Part shown: in pieces, positions 1-12,682 of the stretch
Layout: each line of letters starts with the position of its first letter
Position numbering within the stretch: the stretch's first letter is position 1
NCBI GenBank assembly: GCA_025458905.1
Contig: JALORN010000005.1
Span: 1 to 64,000, forward strand
Origin: Steroidobacteraceae bacterium
GTDB lineage: Bacteria; Pseudomonadota; Gammaproteobacteria; Steroidobacterales; Steroidobacteraceae
Length of the DNA stretch: 64,000 bases
Direction: 5' to 3'
Translations under genes and position numbers: made by a program
The notes under the pieces: generated by a model
Database searches by the model: none
Told to the model about the DNA's origin: nothing
Seen by the model: only the letters and a program-made list of their open reading frames with translations

Positions 1-1824
1 CTTGCGCGAGAAGCGCAGCTCGTGGACGAACCGCTTCATCATCTCCTCGTCCTGGGAGACGTTCGGGTTCAGGAACTTCAGGATCAGGCGGTCGTCGACG
101 ACCGTGTCCTCCATCAGCAGCACGGTGCCGAAGGCGCCCTTGCCGATGCGCTCGATGAACTTGTAGCGGCCCTCGATCAGGTCGCCGGGCTTGAGGGTGC
201 TGATGTCGAGCCGCGGCGCCGAGGAGGCCTCTGCCGCGCGCACCTGCTTCGCGACCTGCTCGTCGGGGCCCATCACGGTCCGGGACGGCTCGGCCGGGCG
301 GGGGGTCGCCGCGCCGCGCGGCGCCTCGCGCAGGCCGCTGGTGCCGGTACGGCTGCCGCTCTGGTCGGCGAGCTCGATCGAACCGGAGGCAAAGCGCTTC
401 TGCAGTTCCTCCAGCGCGCCGGTGGCCGCCCGCGCGATGGTGGGGTCGGCGGCGCCCGCGACCTGCGACTCGAGCTGGATGCGGATGTGCTCCACGCGCT
501 TGTCGTCGGCGAGCCGGGCGAGCGCGTGCACCGCCTCGACCTGCACCTCCTTCTCGCGGCGGGTCTGCATGACCGCCAGGATCGGGTCGATGGTCCGGTT
601 GTCGCCGAGCTTGCCGAGGGCGCGCACGACGATCGGCAGCGCCTTCGCCGGGCCGTTCTGCAGCATCTCCACCAGGCGCGGCACGGCCTTGCGGCTGCCG
701 ATCTCGGCGAGCGCGTCGACCGCCCGCTCGCTGACCCACCAGTCGCGGTCGCGCGTGGCGTCGAGCAGCTGGTCGACCGCCCGCTCGTCCTTGGTCTGGT
801 TGAGGATCTCGATCGCGGAGCGACGGATGTCCTCGTTGGGGTCCTTGACCAGCTGCAGCACCGCGTCGACGACCTTCGGACCGCCGATCTTGCCGAGCGC
901 ATCCGCGGCACGGCTGCGCACCCACCAGTCGGAGTCGGCGATCGCCTCGAGCAGGTACTTCACCGACTTCGCGTCGCCGATCTCGTTCAGCACCTCGACG
1001 GCCGCGCGGCGCGCGCTCTCCTCGGGGTCCTTCATGATCTCGATCAGCAACCGGACGGTCTCCGGGTCGTTGGCCTTGATGACGACGTCGATCGCCTTGT
1101 GCTGCACGTCGATCTCGACGTCGCGCAGCAGCGGCACGACCTGGCTGACGTCGATCGGGCCATCCATCTTGCCGAGCGCCGACAGCGCCGCGGACCGGAT
1201 CAGCTTGCTCGGATCCTTGAGCTGCGCCTGCAGGGCGGTGCGCACCTCCGGCAGGTTGAAGCGGCCGAGGGTGTTGATGACGTGCAGCCGCGCGATCTGG
1301 TCCTTGCTCTGCAGGCGGCCGACGAGCTCGGGCACGGCGGCCGGGGTCGCGATGTCCGAGATCACGCGGAACAGCGCCGCCTTCTCGTTCGGCTGCTGGT
1401 TGTGGGCCGCGGTCAGCAGTTCGCGCACGCTGAAGCGGTCCTTCTGCGCCACGATCACGTCCAGGATCGGCGACTTCGGCACGTCGGGCTTGCCGAGCAC
1501 CTCGAGCAGCAGGTGCGGCGGGAACGCGCGCGAGCCCTGCATCGCGTACTTGATGCCCGCGATGACGCGTGGGCTGCCCTCGATCAAAGCCTGCACGAAG
1601 ATCGGGAAGTTCTTCTGGCTGAGGATGCCGGCCAGTGCCTCGACGAAGGCGGCAGTCGCCTCCTTGCTGGCATCCGGCAAGGCGCCGAGGATCGGATAGA
1701 TCGCGTCCTCGCCGATGTCGCGCAGGCGCGCGACGGCCTTGCGGGTCGCCGCGCTGGAAGGGTCGGAAGTACCCCGCACCTCGGTGATGATGCGGTCGGC
1801 CCTGAGGTTGGAAAAGAATCCCAT
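1..1824 (-). CDS. HEAT-repeat protein fused to Ser/Thr protein kinase (partial, 3' end outside window)
   Basis: Only the first 608 residues are inside the window; the frame runs off the left edge with no stop. From about residue 20 to 490 the protein is a run of 30-40-residue helical repeats of HEAT/PBS-lyase type, with recurring segments such as [17 protein letters not shown] low-complexity Ser/Ala/Pro-rich linker follows. Then a Hanks-type kinase N-lobe begins: glycine loop GKGAFG at 561-566 and the ATP-anchoring lysine of LILKFL at 583. The ATG at 1824 gives [13 protein letters not shown]. It would phosphorylate Ser/Thr targets, with the HEAT array probably acting as a protein-binding or sensing scaffold (inference). 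The sensor-first order is unusual, because most bacterial kinases of this class have the kinase domain at the N-terminus. It is divergent from apbC. Confidence 0.88.
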   Translation of the reverse strand, partial: MGFFSNLRADRIITEVRGTSDPSSAATRKAVARLRDIGEDAIYPILGALPDASKEATAAFVEALAGILSQKNFPIFVQALIEGSPRVIAGIKYAMQGSRAFPPHLLLEVLGKPDVPKSPILDVIVAQKDRFSVRELLTAAHNQQPNEKAALFRVISDIATPAAVPELVGRLQSKDQIARLHVINTLGRFNLPEVRTALQAQLKDPSKLIRSAALSALGKMDGPIDVSQVVPLLRDVEIDVQHKAIDVVIKANDPETVRLLIEIMKDPEESARRAAVEVLNEIGDAKSVKYLLEAIADSDWWVRSRAADALGKIGGPKVVDAVLQLVKDPNEDIRRSAIEILNQTKDERAVDQLLDATRDRDWWVSERAVDALAEIGSRKAVPRLVEMLQNGPAKALPIVVRALGKLGDNRTIDPILAVMQTRREKEVQVEAVHALARLADDKRVEHIRIQLESQVAGAADPTIARAATGALEELQKRFASGSIELADQSGSRTGTSGLREAPRGAATPRPAEPSRTVMGPDEQVAKQVRAAEASSAPRLDISTLKPGDLIEGRYKFIERIGKGAFGTVLLMEDTVVDDRLILKFLNPNVSQDEEMMKRFVHELRFSRK

Positions 1825-1935
1825 CCGATCTCGCCCCGGCCCCCCGCGCTGGCGACTTGGTTGCGGCTGGGAAGTATGCCACACGGGCCCCGCGGCAGGC
1901 GCGCCGCCCGGCGCACGGCAGTCTCGGCACTGGGC

Positions 1936-1941
1936 TAGAAT
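1936..1941 (+). promoter_or_regulatory. -10-like box (TAGAAT) upstream of apbC
   Basis: TAGAAT matches the sigma-70 -10 consensus at five of six positions and lies 33 bases before the apbC start codon. No good -35 box is seen 16-18 bases upstream, so an activator or a weak promoter would be needed. Low confidence beyond the -10 match. Confidence 0.4.
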
Positions 1942-1974
1942 CGGCGCCCCTTTTCGCCACGGTTCGACCCCTCC

Positions 1975-3072
1975 ATGCCTGCCGATGCCTCGACGGCCGC
2001 GCTGTCGGCCGTGCTCGCGAGTTACGTCGATCCCAACCTGCGCCAGTCCCTCGGCGAGGCGGGCGCCGTCGTCGCCGTCGAGCGACAGGGGGCGACGCTC
2101 GCGGTCGAGCTGGCGCTGGGTTTCCCGGTGGGCGGCTACGAGGACGAACTCGCGGCGGCGCTGCGCGCGCACCTCGCCGCCGCGGGCCACGACCTGCCGC
2201 TGCGGCTCGCACTGCGCCCGCGCATCAGCGCCCATGCGGTGCAGCGCGGCCTCGCGCCGTTGCCCGGCATTCGCAACGTGGTCGCCGTCGCCTCCGGCAA
2301 GGGCGGCGTCGGCAAGTCGACGGTCGCGGTGAACCTGGCGCTCGCCTGGGCCGCGCAGGGCGCGCGGGTCGGCATGCTCGACGCCGACATCTATGGGCCG
2401 AGCCAGCCGATCATGCTCGGGCTCGACGGCGAGCGCCCGGGCACCATCGATGGCAAGAAGCTGCGGCCGCTACGCGCGCACGGCCTGGTCGCGATGTCGA
2501 TCGGGTTCCTGGTCGACGCGGAGCAGCCGATGGTGTGGCGCGGGCCCATGGTCACCTCGGCGCTGAACCAGCTGCTCGGCGACACCGAATGGGGCGAGCT
2601 CGACTACCTGGTCGTGGACATGCCGCCCGGCACCGGCGACATCCAGCTGACCTTGTCGCAGCGGGTGCCGGTGGCGGGAGCCGTGATCGTCACCACGCCG
2701 CAGGACATCGCGCTGGCCGACGCCCGCAAGGGGCTCAAGATGTTCGAGAAGGTGAACGTGCCCGTGCTCGGCATCGTCGAGAACATGAGCCTGCACCTGT
2801 GCGCGAACTGCGGGCACGCGGAGCACGTGTTCGGGGCCGGTGGCGGCGCGCGCATGGCCGCGCAATACGGCGTGCAGCTGCTCGCGGAGCTGCCGCTCGA
2901 CGCCCACATCCGCGAGGAAGCCGATGGCGGCCGGCCCACGGTGGTCGCAGCACCCGGCACGCCGCGCGCCGCCGCCTACCTCGCCATGGCGCGCCGCACC
3001 GCCGGCGAACTCGCGCGCCGCGGGCGCGACCGCACCGGCATGTTCCCGAAGATCGTGATCGAGGAATCATGA
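1975..3072 (+). CDS. apbC: Mrp/ApbC/NBP35-family iron-sulfur cluster carrier ATPase
   Basis: A 365-residue P-loop protein that binds and transfers Fe-S clusters to apo-proteins in the cytoplasm. Residues 1-80 form a DUF59-like N-terminal domain. The deviant Walker A motif GKGGVGKS lies at 108-115, a switch DADIYGPS at 136-143, and the [10 protein letters not shown] motif near 213. The cluster-binding CxxC pair is C276/C279 (CANC). Length and motif order are those of the proteobacterial Mrp family. The stop overlaps the dcd start (ATGA), so the two genes are probably translationally coupled. Confidence 0.95.
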   Translation: MPADASTAALSAVLASYVDPNLRQSLGEAGAVVAVERQGATLAVELALGFPVGGYEDELAAALRAHLAAAGHDLPLRLALRPRISAHAVQRGLAPLPGIRNVVAVASGKGGVGKSTVAVNLALAWAAQGARVGMLDADIYGPSQPIMLGLDGERPGTIDGKKLRPLRAHGLVAMSIGFLVDAEQPMVWRGPMVTSALNQLLGDTEWGELDYLVVDMPPGTGDIQLTLSQRVPVAGAVIVTTPQDIALADARKGLKMFEKVNVPVLGIVENMSLHLCANCGHAEHVFGAGGGARMAAQYGVQLLAELPLDAHIREEADGGRPTVVAAPGTPRAAAYLAMARRTAGELARRGRDRTGMFPKIVIEES

Positions 3073-3635
3073 GCATCAAGTCGGACAACTGGATCCGCCG
3101 CATGGCGGCGGAGCAGGGGATGATCGAACCGTTCGCGCCCGCGCAGGTTCGCGCCGTCGAGGGCCAGAAGATCATCTCCTACGGCACTTCGAGCTACGGC
3201 TACGACGTGCGCTGCGCGAACGAGTTCAAGATCTTCACCAACATCAATTCCACGATCGTCGACCCGAAGCGCTTCGACGAGAAGAGCTTCGTGGACGTGG
3301 TCGCCGACGTCTGCATCATCCCGCCGAACTCGTTCGCGCTGGCGCGCACGGTCGAGTACTTCCGCATCCCGCGCAGCGTGCTGACGGTGTGCCTCGGCAA
3401 GTCGACCTACGCGCGCTGCGGGATCATCGTCAACGTCACCCCGCTCGAGCCGGAGTGGGAAGGCCACGTGACGCTGGAGTTCTCCAACACCACGCCACTG
3501 CCGGCGAAGATCTACGCCCACGAGGGCGTCGCCCAGATGCTGTTCTTCGAGAGCGACGAGGTCTGCGCCACCTCGTACCGCGATCGCGGCGGGAAGTACC
3601 AGGGCCAAGTCGGCGTCACGCTGCCGAAGACCTGA
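3069..3635 (+). CDS. dcd: dCTP deaminase
   Basis: The 188-residue protein matches the usual length of bacterial Dcd, which converts dCTP to dUTP for dTMP synthesis. Recognisable blocks are [13 protein letters not shown] near residues 37-49, the [11 protein letters not shown] block near 115, and [18 protein letters not shown] around 126-143, which holds the catalytic glutamate region. It starts at the ATG that overlaps the apbC stop. Convergent with the DUF3108 gene, whose stop is only 12 bases away. Pairing of mrp with dcd is common in gammaproteobacteria. Confidence 0.97.
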   Translation: MSIKSDNWIRRMAAEQGMIEPFAPAQVRAVEGQKIISYGTSSYGYDVRCANEFKIFTNINSTIVDPKRFDEKSFVDVVADVCIIPPNSFALARTVEYFRIPRSVLTVCLGKSTYARCGIIVNVTPLEPEWEGHVTLEFSNTTPLPAKIYAHEGVAQMLFFESDEVCATSYRDRGGKYQGQVGVTLPKT

Positions 3636-3647
3636 GGGGGCAGCGCC

Positions 3648-4412
3648 TCAGCGCTGCAGCGCGAGCAGGCGCATCGACCATTCCAGGCGGCTGCCGCGGC
3701 GGCGCTCGGCCCGCACCGGCGCATAGCCGAGCGAGGGGGCGTACCAGACGCGCGTGACGCGGTCCGAGTTCGGGCGGCGGCTCGACCAGACCACGGTGTC
3801 GAGCGGACCGAGCACGGTCTCGATCCGCGCGGTGCCCTCGCCCTGGTAGACGTATTCCTTGATGCGATCCTCGTCGACCAGCACATAGCCGCCAGGACGG
3901 CGCCCGGCCAGCAGGTCGACCATCAGCGCCACCTGCACCGACATGATGTCCTGCACGCCCGGCTGCAGTTCCAGGTCCACCGGGCGGGTCTCTGCGGTGC
4001 CGGTGACCCGGCGTCGCTGCCAGTCGAAGTCCAGCGACACGTCCTTGCGCCGGTCCGAGGTGCCCTCGTCGCCACGGTAGCTGAGCGGGCGCACGTGGCC
4101 GTCCTCGACCAGCAACCGGCTGACCTGCGTCACCTCGTCGGGGAACGCGGCGCGGAACATCCCGCGCGCGCTGTTGCGCGACACGTAGGAGTATTCACGC
4201 GGGCCCAGGCGAGCCAGCTCGAGGCGCGCGCGGGCCGCGTTCATGCCCTTCCACTCGAGCGCGAAATCGGCGCGGAACGGCCGCGGCACCGCTTCCGTCG
4301 GCAGCGCCGCGGGAGTCCCGCCGGTGTCGGCCGCCCTTGCCCCGGCCGCGAGCGCGAGCGCCAGCACGAGTGCGTGCGCGCACGACCGGTGGCGGTCAGG
4401 TCGTGACGGCAT
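3648..4412 (-). CDS. DUF3108 domain exported protein
   Basis: A 254-residue protein with an N-terminal Sec signal peptide: charged start, hydrophobic ALVLALALAAGARA, cleavage near ARA-AD. The mature part follows the DUF3108 pattern: an RADFALEWKG start, the GMFRAAFPDEV region, DIMSVQVALM, and a C-terminal region with VWYAPSLGYAPVR. Family members are presumed periplasmic beta-rich proteins of unknown function. The start overlaps the purN stop by 17 bases, placing it third in a purM-purN-DUF3108 unit, an arrangement common in gammaproteobacteria. Function is not known from sequence. Confidence 0.9.
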   Translation of the reverse strand: MPSRPDRHRSCAHALVLALALAAGARAADTGGTPAALPTEAVPRPFRADFALEWKGMNAARARLELARLGPREYSYVSRNSARGMFRAAFPDEVTQVSRLLVEDGHVRPLSYRGDEGTSDRRKDVSLDFDWQRRRVTGTAETRPVDLELQPGVQDIMSVQVALMVDLLAGRRPGGYVLVDEDRIKEYVYQGEGTARIETVLGPLDTVVWSSRRPNSDRVTRVWYAPSLGYAPVRAERRRGSRLEWSMRLLALQR

Positions 4413-5063
4413 CGAAGTCCTCCACCAGTGGCGCGGCGAGCGGCCGCCCGTCGAGCACGACGCCCGCGGCGTCGCAACGCAGCCGCCCCGCGGCGAACCA
4501 CTGCACCACGCGTGGGTAGATGATGTGCTCGCAGCGCTGAACGCGTGCTGAAAGACGCGCGGGATCGTCGTCCGGCAGCACGGGCACGCGGGCCTGCAGC
4601 ACCACCGGGCCGCCGTCGAGGTCCGCGGTCACGAAGTGGACGCTGGCGCCGTGCTCGGGTTCGCCGGCGTCGAGCACCTTCTGGTGGGTGCCGAGGCCCT
4701 TGTGGCGCGGCAGCAGCGAAGGATGGACGTTCAACAGCCGCCCGGCATAGGCCGCGACGAACCGCGGGCCGAGCACGCGCATGAACCCGGCGAGCACCAC
4801 GAGGCCCGGGTCGCAGGCGTCGATCCGGCGCCGCAGCTCGGCCTCGAACGCCTCGCGGTCCGCGAAGCCGGCGCGCGGGACCGCAGCGGCCGCGAGGCCC
4901 AGCCCGCGCGCGAGATCGAGCCCGGCCGCGTCCGCACGGTCCGCCAGGACCAGCTCGATGCGCGCGGCGATCTCGCCGGCGGCGCAGCCGCGTGCGATCG
5001 CCGCCATGTTGCTGCCGCGGCCGGAGAGCAGGATCGCGACCCGCAGCGGCGCGGCGGCGCTGC

Positions 5064-5067
<4 letters not shown>
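4396..5067 (-). CDS. purN: Phosphoribosylglycinamide formyltransferase (GART, folate-dependent)
   Basis: A 223-residue enzyme of purine synthesis that formylates GAR using 10-formyl-THF. The N-terminal [12 protein letters not shown] binds the phosphoribosyl group. The [17 protein letters not shown] block carries the catalytic Asn and His, and [14 protein letters not shown] carries the catalytic Asp. The GTG at 5067 is chosen because it overlaps the purM stop (GTGA) and gives the family N-terminus eight residues before VAILLSG; no ATG is available nearby. Cytoplasmic. Coupled to purM upstream and the DUF3108 gene downstream. Confidence 0.95.
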
Positions 5068-6107
<1,040 letters not shown>

Positions 6108-6155
6108 GGGGTATTCCGGGCGGTGAGGCCGCCGGGCAGGGGGCCGCTGTGTGCT

Positions 6156-6161
6156 ATTGTA
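6156..6161 (-). promoter_or_regulatory. -10-like box (TACAAT) for purM
   Basis: Read on the minus strand this hexamer is TACAAT, one mismatch from the -10 consensus, 48 bases before the purM ATG. It lies in the divergent purM/DUF2066 spacer. No convincing -35 hexamer at normal spacing, so the call rests on the -10 alone. No purine-repressor box was recognised. Confidence 0.4.
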
Positions 6162-6230
6162 CGGAATGGCGACGGCTTGCGGCTTGCCCGGACGGGAAGG
6201 CCCGGCGGCCTGCCCGAAAGCGCATCCGCC

Positions 6231-7229
6231 ATGCTGACCCTCGCTCCATTACCGCGCTGGTGTCCCGCTCCCCGCGGCGGCGATCGTCGCGCGCGCGCTC
6301 TCGCCCGCAGTCTGGCGTCTTGCCTGCTCTGCGTGGTGGGCGTGGACGTCGCGGCGGCCGCGCAGGTGGTGCGCACCGGCGAGGTCACCGTGTCCCTGAC
6401 CGAGCAGAGCGCTGCCTTCCAGGAGGCGATGCGGGTCGCGCTGGTGCGCATCACCGGCAGGCGCGATGCCGACCAGGACCCGGCGTTCGCGCCGCTGCTC
6501 GCCGATGCGCGCCGCTTCGTGCAGATCTTCCGCCCGCTGCCGGGCGGCTCCGGCACCCAGGTCACGCTCGACTCGGCGGCGCTGGAGCGCGCGGTCGCGG
6601 CCGCTGGCCGCGCAACCTGGCCACGCGAGCGACCGGTCGCGCTGGTGGTGATCGTGCAGCCGCCGCCCGGCGCGGACGCGGCCGGGGTGCGGCGTGCGCT
6701 CGAGGACACGGCCGCGCTCCGTGGCCTGCCGCTCCTGCTCTCCTCGGCACAGTCCGCCGGGCTCGCGGGCTCCGGCCCGGTCGACGCCGCGGCTGCGCTC
6801 GCGGCAGCGCGACGCCTGGGAGCCGATGTCGCACTGGTCGGCCAGGCCGACGGTACGCAGTGGCGCTGGGCCTTCCACGACGGCGGCGGCAGCGAGACCT
6901 TCACGGGCCCGGTCGGCGCCGGCATCGACGGCGCCGTGGACCGGCTGGCCGCGGCCACCGAGGCGCTGATGCAGCAGCCGGAATCGGACGCGCTGGTGCA
7001 GGTGAACGGCGTCGCCTCGCTGCGCGACCACGCGCAGGTGTCGCGCCTGCTCGCGGCGAGCGCCGGGGTGCGCGCGGTCTCGCTGCTCGAGGCCGGTGCC
7101 GGGTACGCGGTCTACCGCGTGCTCGCCCGCGGCGGGGGCGACGGCCTGGCCGCGGCGCTGGCGTCGAACTCACGGCTGCGTCCGGCGACGGATGCCACGG
7201 GGCGGCTCGCCTACCAGTACGCGCCCTGA
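6231..7229 (+). CDS. DUF2066 domain exported protein
   Basis: A 332-residue protein with a long basic N-terminus and a hydrophobic signal segment ([18 protein letters not shown]), then the DUF2066 pattern: [20 protein letters not shown] and [12 protein letters not shown], then LVVIVQPPP. The family is of unknown function, is probably periplasmic, and in gammaproteobacteria commonly lies between purM and hda, as here. The start is the first ATG giving a signal peptide. It is followed by a phosphatidyltransferase gene 11 bases on. Confidence 0.85.
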   Translation: MLTLAPLPRWCPAPRGGDRRARALARSLASCLLCVVGVDVAAAAQVVRTGEVTVSLTEQSAAFQEAMRVALVRITGRRDADQDPAFAPLLADARRFVQIFRPLPGGSGTQVTLDSAALERAVAAAGRATWPRERPVALVVIVQPPPGADAAGVRRALEDTAALRGLPLLLSSAQSAGLAGSGPVDAAAALAAARRLGADVALVGQADGTQWRWAFHDGGGSETFTGPVGAGIDGAVDRLAAATEALMQQPESDALVQVNGVASLRDHAQVSRLLAASAGVRAVSLLEAGAGYAVYRVLARGGGDGLAAALASNSRLRPATDATGRLAYQYAP

Positions 7230-7240
7230 CGGCCCGCGTC

Positions 7241-7801
7241 ATGCTGCGCCATCTCCCGAACCTGATCTGCGTCGCGCGCATCGCCCTGGTGTGGCCGATC
7301 GTCGTGGCGCTGCGCGACGGGCGCCACGACCTCGCGCTGGCCCTGTTCACGGTGGCCGCGGTGTCGGACGGCGTCGACGGCTTCCTCGCCAAGCGCTTCA
7401 ACTGGACCTCCGAGCTCGGCAAGTTCCTCGATCCGCTGGCCGACAAGCTGCTGCTGGTCGCGGTCTTCGTCAGTGCCGCCTGGTCGGGGCTCGCGCCGTG
7501 GTGGCTCGCGGCGGCGGCGATCGCGCGGGACCTCGTGATCGCCGGCGGCGCGCTTGTGTTCCGACTGTGGTTCGGGCCGTTGCAGGGGCGGCCGACGATC
7601 CTCTCGAAGGTCAACACGGCGCTGCAGATCCTCTTCCTGGTGGCAGCGATCCTGCATGCGGCCCACCAACTGCCGCCGCGCGAGGTGGTCGCGGCGCTGG
7701 CGATCGCGACCTTCGTCAGCACGGTCGCGTCGGGGGCGGACTACGTCACGCGCTTCGCGACCCGTGCCTGGTCGCTGCCGCCACGGGCGCGGGGCGCCTG
7801 A
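7241..7801 (+). CDS. CDP-alcohol phosphatidyltransferase family protein
   Basis: A 186-residue integral membrane enzyme with about five hydrophobic segments. The CDP-alcohol transferase signature starts at SDGVDGFLAKRF and continues ...GKFLDPLADK, giving the expected four aspartates. It differs from the classic DGxxAR by one inserted residue (AKR). Closest in style to phosphatidylglycerophosphate synthase (PgsA), which uses CDP-diacylglycerol and glycerol-3-phosphate, but the acceptor alcohol cannot be fixed from sequence. It lies between the DUF2066 gene and hda with short spacers. A second member of this superfamily, PssA, is in the same window. Confidence 0.85.
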   Translation: MLRHLPNLICVARIALVWPIVVALRDGRHDLALALFTVAAVSDGVDGFLAKRFNWTSELGKFLDPLADKLLLVAVFVSAAWSGLAPWWLAAAAIARDLVIAGGALVFRLWFGPLQGRPTILSKVNTALQILFLVAAILHAAHQLPPREVVAALAIATFVSTVASGADYVTRFATRAWSLPPRARGA

Positions 7802-7818
7802 GCAGCGGCGGGCGCGTC

Positions 7819-9376
<1,558 letters not shown>

Positions 9377-9404
<28 letters not shown>

Positions 9405-9997
9405 CCCGGCGCGAGCCCGAGGTCGTCGGCGCCGTTCCAGCGCGTCCAGCGCTGGATCACCATGTCGGAATACCAGCGCCGGCCGACGCTGCCGTTGTAG
9501 CGCGCCAGCGCCTTGGCCACGTCGTTGCGCTCGCGCCTGAGATAGTGGCGGAAGATCGCCGCGCCCATGCGGATGTTCTCCGGCACGCGCACCAGCTGGT
9601 GGCGGCGCATGCCGAGCTGCTCTGGCCAGAACGGCATCACCTGCATCAGGCCGACCGCGCCGGCGGGCGAGACGGCCCAGCGGTTGAAGCGGCTCTCGAC
9701 GTCGATGATCGCCATCACGAGGCCGGGGGGCAGGCGCGCCTCTCCGGCGCGGTGCGCCTCGCAGAACACGTGCTTGAGGATCTGGATGCGCTCGTCCCGA
9801 TCCTGGACCGCGCGCCGCAGCCGCGGCTCCATCATCTTGTACCAGACCTCGGCCTCGAACTCGTCGGGGAAGCACTCGGCCTCGGCGATCGCCTGCTGCA
9901 CGACCGCGCGCAGTTCCGGGTCGCGCTGCTGGTCGGCATGCGCCGCGCCCACGGTGCCGGCGAGCAGCAGCGCGAGAACGAGGGCGCTGGCGCGCAT
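9377..9997 (-). CDS. Periplasmic lytic murein transglycosylase (SLT domain)
   Basis: A 206-residue protein with a Sec signal peptide (MRASALVLALLLAGTVGAAHA, cut before DQQ). A helical region is followed by an SLT catalytic domain: the catalytic Glu lies in MAIIDVESRFNRWAVSPAG, then GLMQVMPFW, then ENIRMGAAIFRHYL and ALARYNGSVG. It would cleave the MurNAc-GlcNAc bond of peptidoglycan. The start is chosen at the signal peptide, 11 bases after the proS stop, so co-transcription with proS is likely. Confidence 0.92.
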
Positions 9998-10007
9998 CCC
10001 GGCTGCC

Positions 10008-11723
10008 TCAGCCGGCGCGGACCCGCGCGAGCAGCGTCTCGAGGGCGCCGTCGAGAGGCCAGTCCTCGTTGGCGGCGGCGCGCCGGTGGCGATACTCGAG
10101 CCGCCCGGCGTCGAGGCCGCGCTCGGCGACGACGAGGCGGTGCGGGATGCCGAGCAGCTCGGCATCGGCGAACTTGACGCCCGGTCGGGCGTCACGATCG
10201 TCGAACAGCACCTCGACGCCAGCGGCCGTCAGCGCGGCGTAGAGTTCCTCGGCCTTGTCGCGGACGCGCGCGGACTTGGCGGCGTTCAGCGGCACCAGCA
10301 CCACCTGGAAGGGCGCGAGCGGCGCCGGCCAGACGATGCCCGCCGCGTCGTGGTTCTGCTCGATCGCCGCCGCGACGATCCGCGTGATGCCGATGCCGTA
10401 GCAGCCCATGGTCATCGGCACCGGCTTGCCGGACTCGTCGAGCACCGTGGCCTGCATCGCCTCGCTGTACTTCGTACCGAGCTGGAAGATGTGCCCGACC
10501 TCGATGCCGCGACGGATCGAGAGCCGGCCCTCGCCGGTCGGGCTCGGGTCGCCGGGCACGACGTTGCGCACGTCGACGCCCTGGGGTGCGGGCAGGTCGC
10601 GGCCCCAGTTGACGCCGGTCAGGTGCAGGTCCTCCTCGTTGCCGCCACAGGCGAAGTCGGCGAGCGCGAGCGCGGCATGGTCGGCGTACAGCGCGCAGCG
10701 CAGGCCGACCGGCCCGAGGAAGCCCGGCGCGACGCCGGTCGCGGCCCGGATCGAGTCGGGGCCCGCCATGCGCAACGGGCTCGCGACGCCCGGGAGCTTC
10801 TGGGCCTTGACGGCATTGAGCTCGTGATCGCCGCGCAGCGCGATCGCGACCACGCCGCCGTCGCTGCCCTCGACCAGCAGGAGCTTCACGAGGCGCGCGG
10901 GCGGCAGTTGCAGGAACGTGGCGACCTCGGCGATGGTCCTGCGGCCGGGCGTCGCGACCCGGGCCAGGGCCTGCGCAGGCGCCGGACGCGGCGCCGCCGG
11001 CGGCAGCGCCGGCGCGAGCTCGACGTTGGCGGCGTACTGGTCGGCGCCGTCGGACACCGCGATCGCGTCCTCGCCCGAGTCCGCGAGCACCTGGAATTCC
11101 TCCGAGGCGCTGCCGCCGATCGCGCCGGTGTCGGCACGCACCACGCGGAACTCGAGTCCCATGCGCGTGAACATGCGCACGTAGGCCTCGCGCATCGCGG
11201 CGTAGCCGCGTTCGAGCGAGGCCGCATCCGCGTGGAACGAGTAGGCGTCCTTCATGATGAACTCGCGGCCGCGCATCACGCCGAAGCGCGGCCGGATCTC
11301 GTCCCGGAACTTGGTCTGGATCTGGTAGAAGTTGACCGGGAGCTGCCGGTAGCTCTTGAGCTCGCGGCGCGCGAAGTCGGTGATCACCTCCTCGTGCGTC
11401 GGGCCGATCACGAAGGGGCGCTCGTGCCGGTCCGAGAGCCGCAGCAACTCGGGGCCGTACTTCTCCCAGCGGCCGGACTCCTGCCAGAGCTCGGCCGGCT
11501 GCACCGCCGGCATCAGCACCTCGAGGGCGCCGGCGCGGTCCATCTCCTCGCGGACGATCGTCTCCACCTTGCGCAGGGTGCGCAGGCCGAGCGGCGTCCA
11601 GGTATAGATGCCCGCGGCGAGGCGGCGGATCAGGCCGGCGCGCAGCATCAGCTGGTGGCTGACCACCTCGGCCTCGGAGGGAACTTCCTTGACGGTCGTG
11701 ACCGGGTAATGGGACCAGCGCAT
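10008..11723 (-). CDS. proS: Prolyl-tRNA synthetase (bacterial type with editing domain)
   Basis: A 571-residue class II synthetase that charges tRNA-Pro. The N-terminal catalytic domain shows class II motifs, including [20 protein letters not shown] and [21 protein letters not shown] YbaK-like editing insertion lies at about residues 240-385. Motif 3 is [13 protein letters not shown] near 438-450, followed by an anticodon-binding domain ([15 protein letters not shown] onward). Length matches E. coli-type ProS. It heads a two-gene unit with the lytic transglycosylase and is divergent from pssA. Confidence 0.98.
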   Translation of the reverse strand: MRWSHYPVTTVKEVPSEAEVVSHQLMLRAGLIRRLAAGIYTWTPLGLRTLRKVETIVREEMDRAGALEVLMPAVQPAELWQESGRWEKYGPELLRLSDRHERPFVIGPTHEEVITDFARRELKSYRQLPVNFYQIQTKFRDEIRPRFGVMRGREFIMKDAYSFHADAASLERGYAAMREAYVRMFTRMGLEFRVVRADTGAIGGSASEEFQVLADSGEDAIAVSDGADQYAANVELAPALPPAAPRPAPAQALARVATPGRRTIAEVATFLQLPPARLVKLLLVEGSDGGVVAIALRGDHELNAVKAQKLPGVASPLRMAGPDSIRAATGVAPGFLGPVGLRCALYADHAALALADFACGGNEEDLHLTGVNWGRDLPAPQGVDVRNVVPGDPSPTGEGRLSIRRGIEVGHIFQLGTKYSEAMQATVLDESGKPVPMTMGCYGIGITRIVAAAIEQNHDAAGIVWPAPLAPFQVVLVPLNAAKSARVRDKAEELYAALTAAGVEVLFDDRDARPGVKFADAELLGIPHRLVVAERGLDAGRLEYRHRRAAANEDWPLDGALETLLARVRAG

Positions 11724-11799
11724 GCGGGCCTGGGGGGCAGTAAAGGGTGCGCCATGTTAAGGAAGCGCACGCAGAGTGTCATGGGCCGCCTCCAGGACG

Positions 11800-11829
11800 T
11801 TGTGAGCGCGGGCGCCGAACCCCTATGAT
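11800..11829 (+). promoter_or_regulatory. Candidate sigma-70 promoter overlapping the annotated pssA start
   Basis: TTGTGA at 11800-11805 and TATGAT at 11824-11829 are separated by 18 bases. The -10 hexamer contains the first ATG of the open frame, so if this promoter is used, transcription would start near 11836 and translation must begin downstream, at the in-frame GTG 11852 or GTG 11858. Confidence 0.45.
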
Positions 11830-12682
11830 GGACCGAGTTTCCCTGCGCAGCGTGAACGTGGACGCGCGACACCACCAGACCGAGGCCGGCCCGATTCCGG
11901 CGGACCAGGACCGGGCAGCGGCCCGGCCCCAGCGCCGCGGTGTCTACCTGCTGCCGAACCTGCTGACCACCGGCTGCCTCGCCTGCGGGTTCTACGCGAT
12001 CGTCTCGGCGATCACCGGCGACTTCCCGCGCGCCGGCGCGGCCGTGTTCGCGGCGATGATCTTCGACGGCCTCGATGGTCGCGTTGCGCGCTGGACCGGC
12101 ACCGAAAGCCTCTTCGGCAAGGAATACGACAGCCTCGCCGACATGGTCGCCTTCGGGCTCGCGCCGGCGATCGTGGCCTTCCAGTGGGGCGTCGCGCGCA
12201 TCGCCGAGTACGGCGATGCCTGGGGGCGCTTCGGCTGGATCGCCGCTTTCTTCTATGCCGTCTGCGCGGCGCTGCGGCTCGCGCGCTTCAACGCGCGGGC
12301 GGCGAGCGCCGACAAGCGCTACTTCGAGGGGCTGCCGAGTCCGTCGGCGGCCGCGGTCGTCGCGGCCTTCGTGTGGTTCTCGAGCGAGTGGCGCGAGCCG
12401 GGCCTGGCCGGCCTGATCCTCACGTTCTCGATCACGGCCTTCGCCGGCGCGCTGATGGTGTCGGGCTTCGCCTATCCGAGCATGAAGCAGGTCGACTGGG
12501 ACCGGCGCGTGAAGTTCGCGTACTTCATCATCGTCCCGGTGTTCCTGGCACTGATCGCGGCCGAGCCGCCGACCATGCTGCTCGCGATGTTCTCGACCTA
12601 CGCGCTGGCCGCGCCCGTCCTGTGGATCGGGCGCCGGCTGTTCCGCGGGCGTCGCGATGCCGTGGAGCCACCGGCGGCGTGA
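11825..12682 (+). CDS. pssA: CDP-diacylglycerol-serine O-phosphatidyltransferase
   Basis: A membrane enzyme making phosphatidylserine, the precursor of phosphatidylethanolamine. It is 285 residues from the ATG at 11825. The N-terminal 40 residues are polar; then RRGVYLLPNLLTTGCLACGF leads into the first membrane segment. The signature FDGLDGRVARWTG continues with ...FGKEYDSLADMV and is complete (DGxxAR...G...D...D). Around eight hydrophobic segments follow. Alternative starts at GTG 11852 or 11858 are plausible because a promoter-like -10 box overlaps the ATG. The stop overlaps the next gene's GTG. Confidence 0.92.
   Translation: MMDRVSLRSVNVDARHHQTEAGPIPADQDRAAARPQRRGVYLLPNLLTTGCLACGFYAIVSAITGDFPRAGAAVFAAMIFDGLDGRVARWTGTESLFGKEYDSLADMVAFGLAPAIVAFQWGVARIAEYGDAWGRFGWIAAFFYAVCAALRLARFNARAASADKRYFEGLPSPSAAAVVAAFVWFSSEWREPGLAGLILTFSITAFAGALMVSGFAYPSMKQVDWDRRVKFAYFIIVPVFLALIAAEPPTMLLAMFSTYALAAPVLWIGRRLFRGRRDAVEPPAA

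Noticed and set aside
3640-3657. Hairpin GCAGCGC-CTCA-GCGCTGC at the dcd/DUF3108 convergent junction
   Set aside because: A seven-base stem with no T-tract on either strand, and it overlaps the DUF3108 stop. Too weak to call a terminator.
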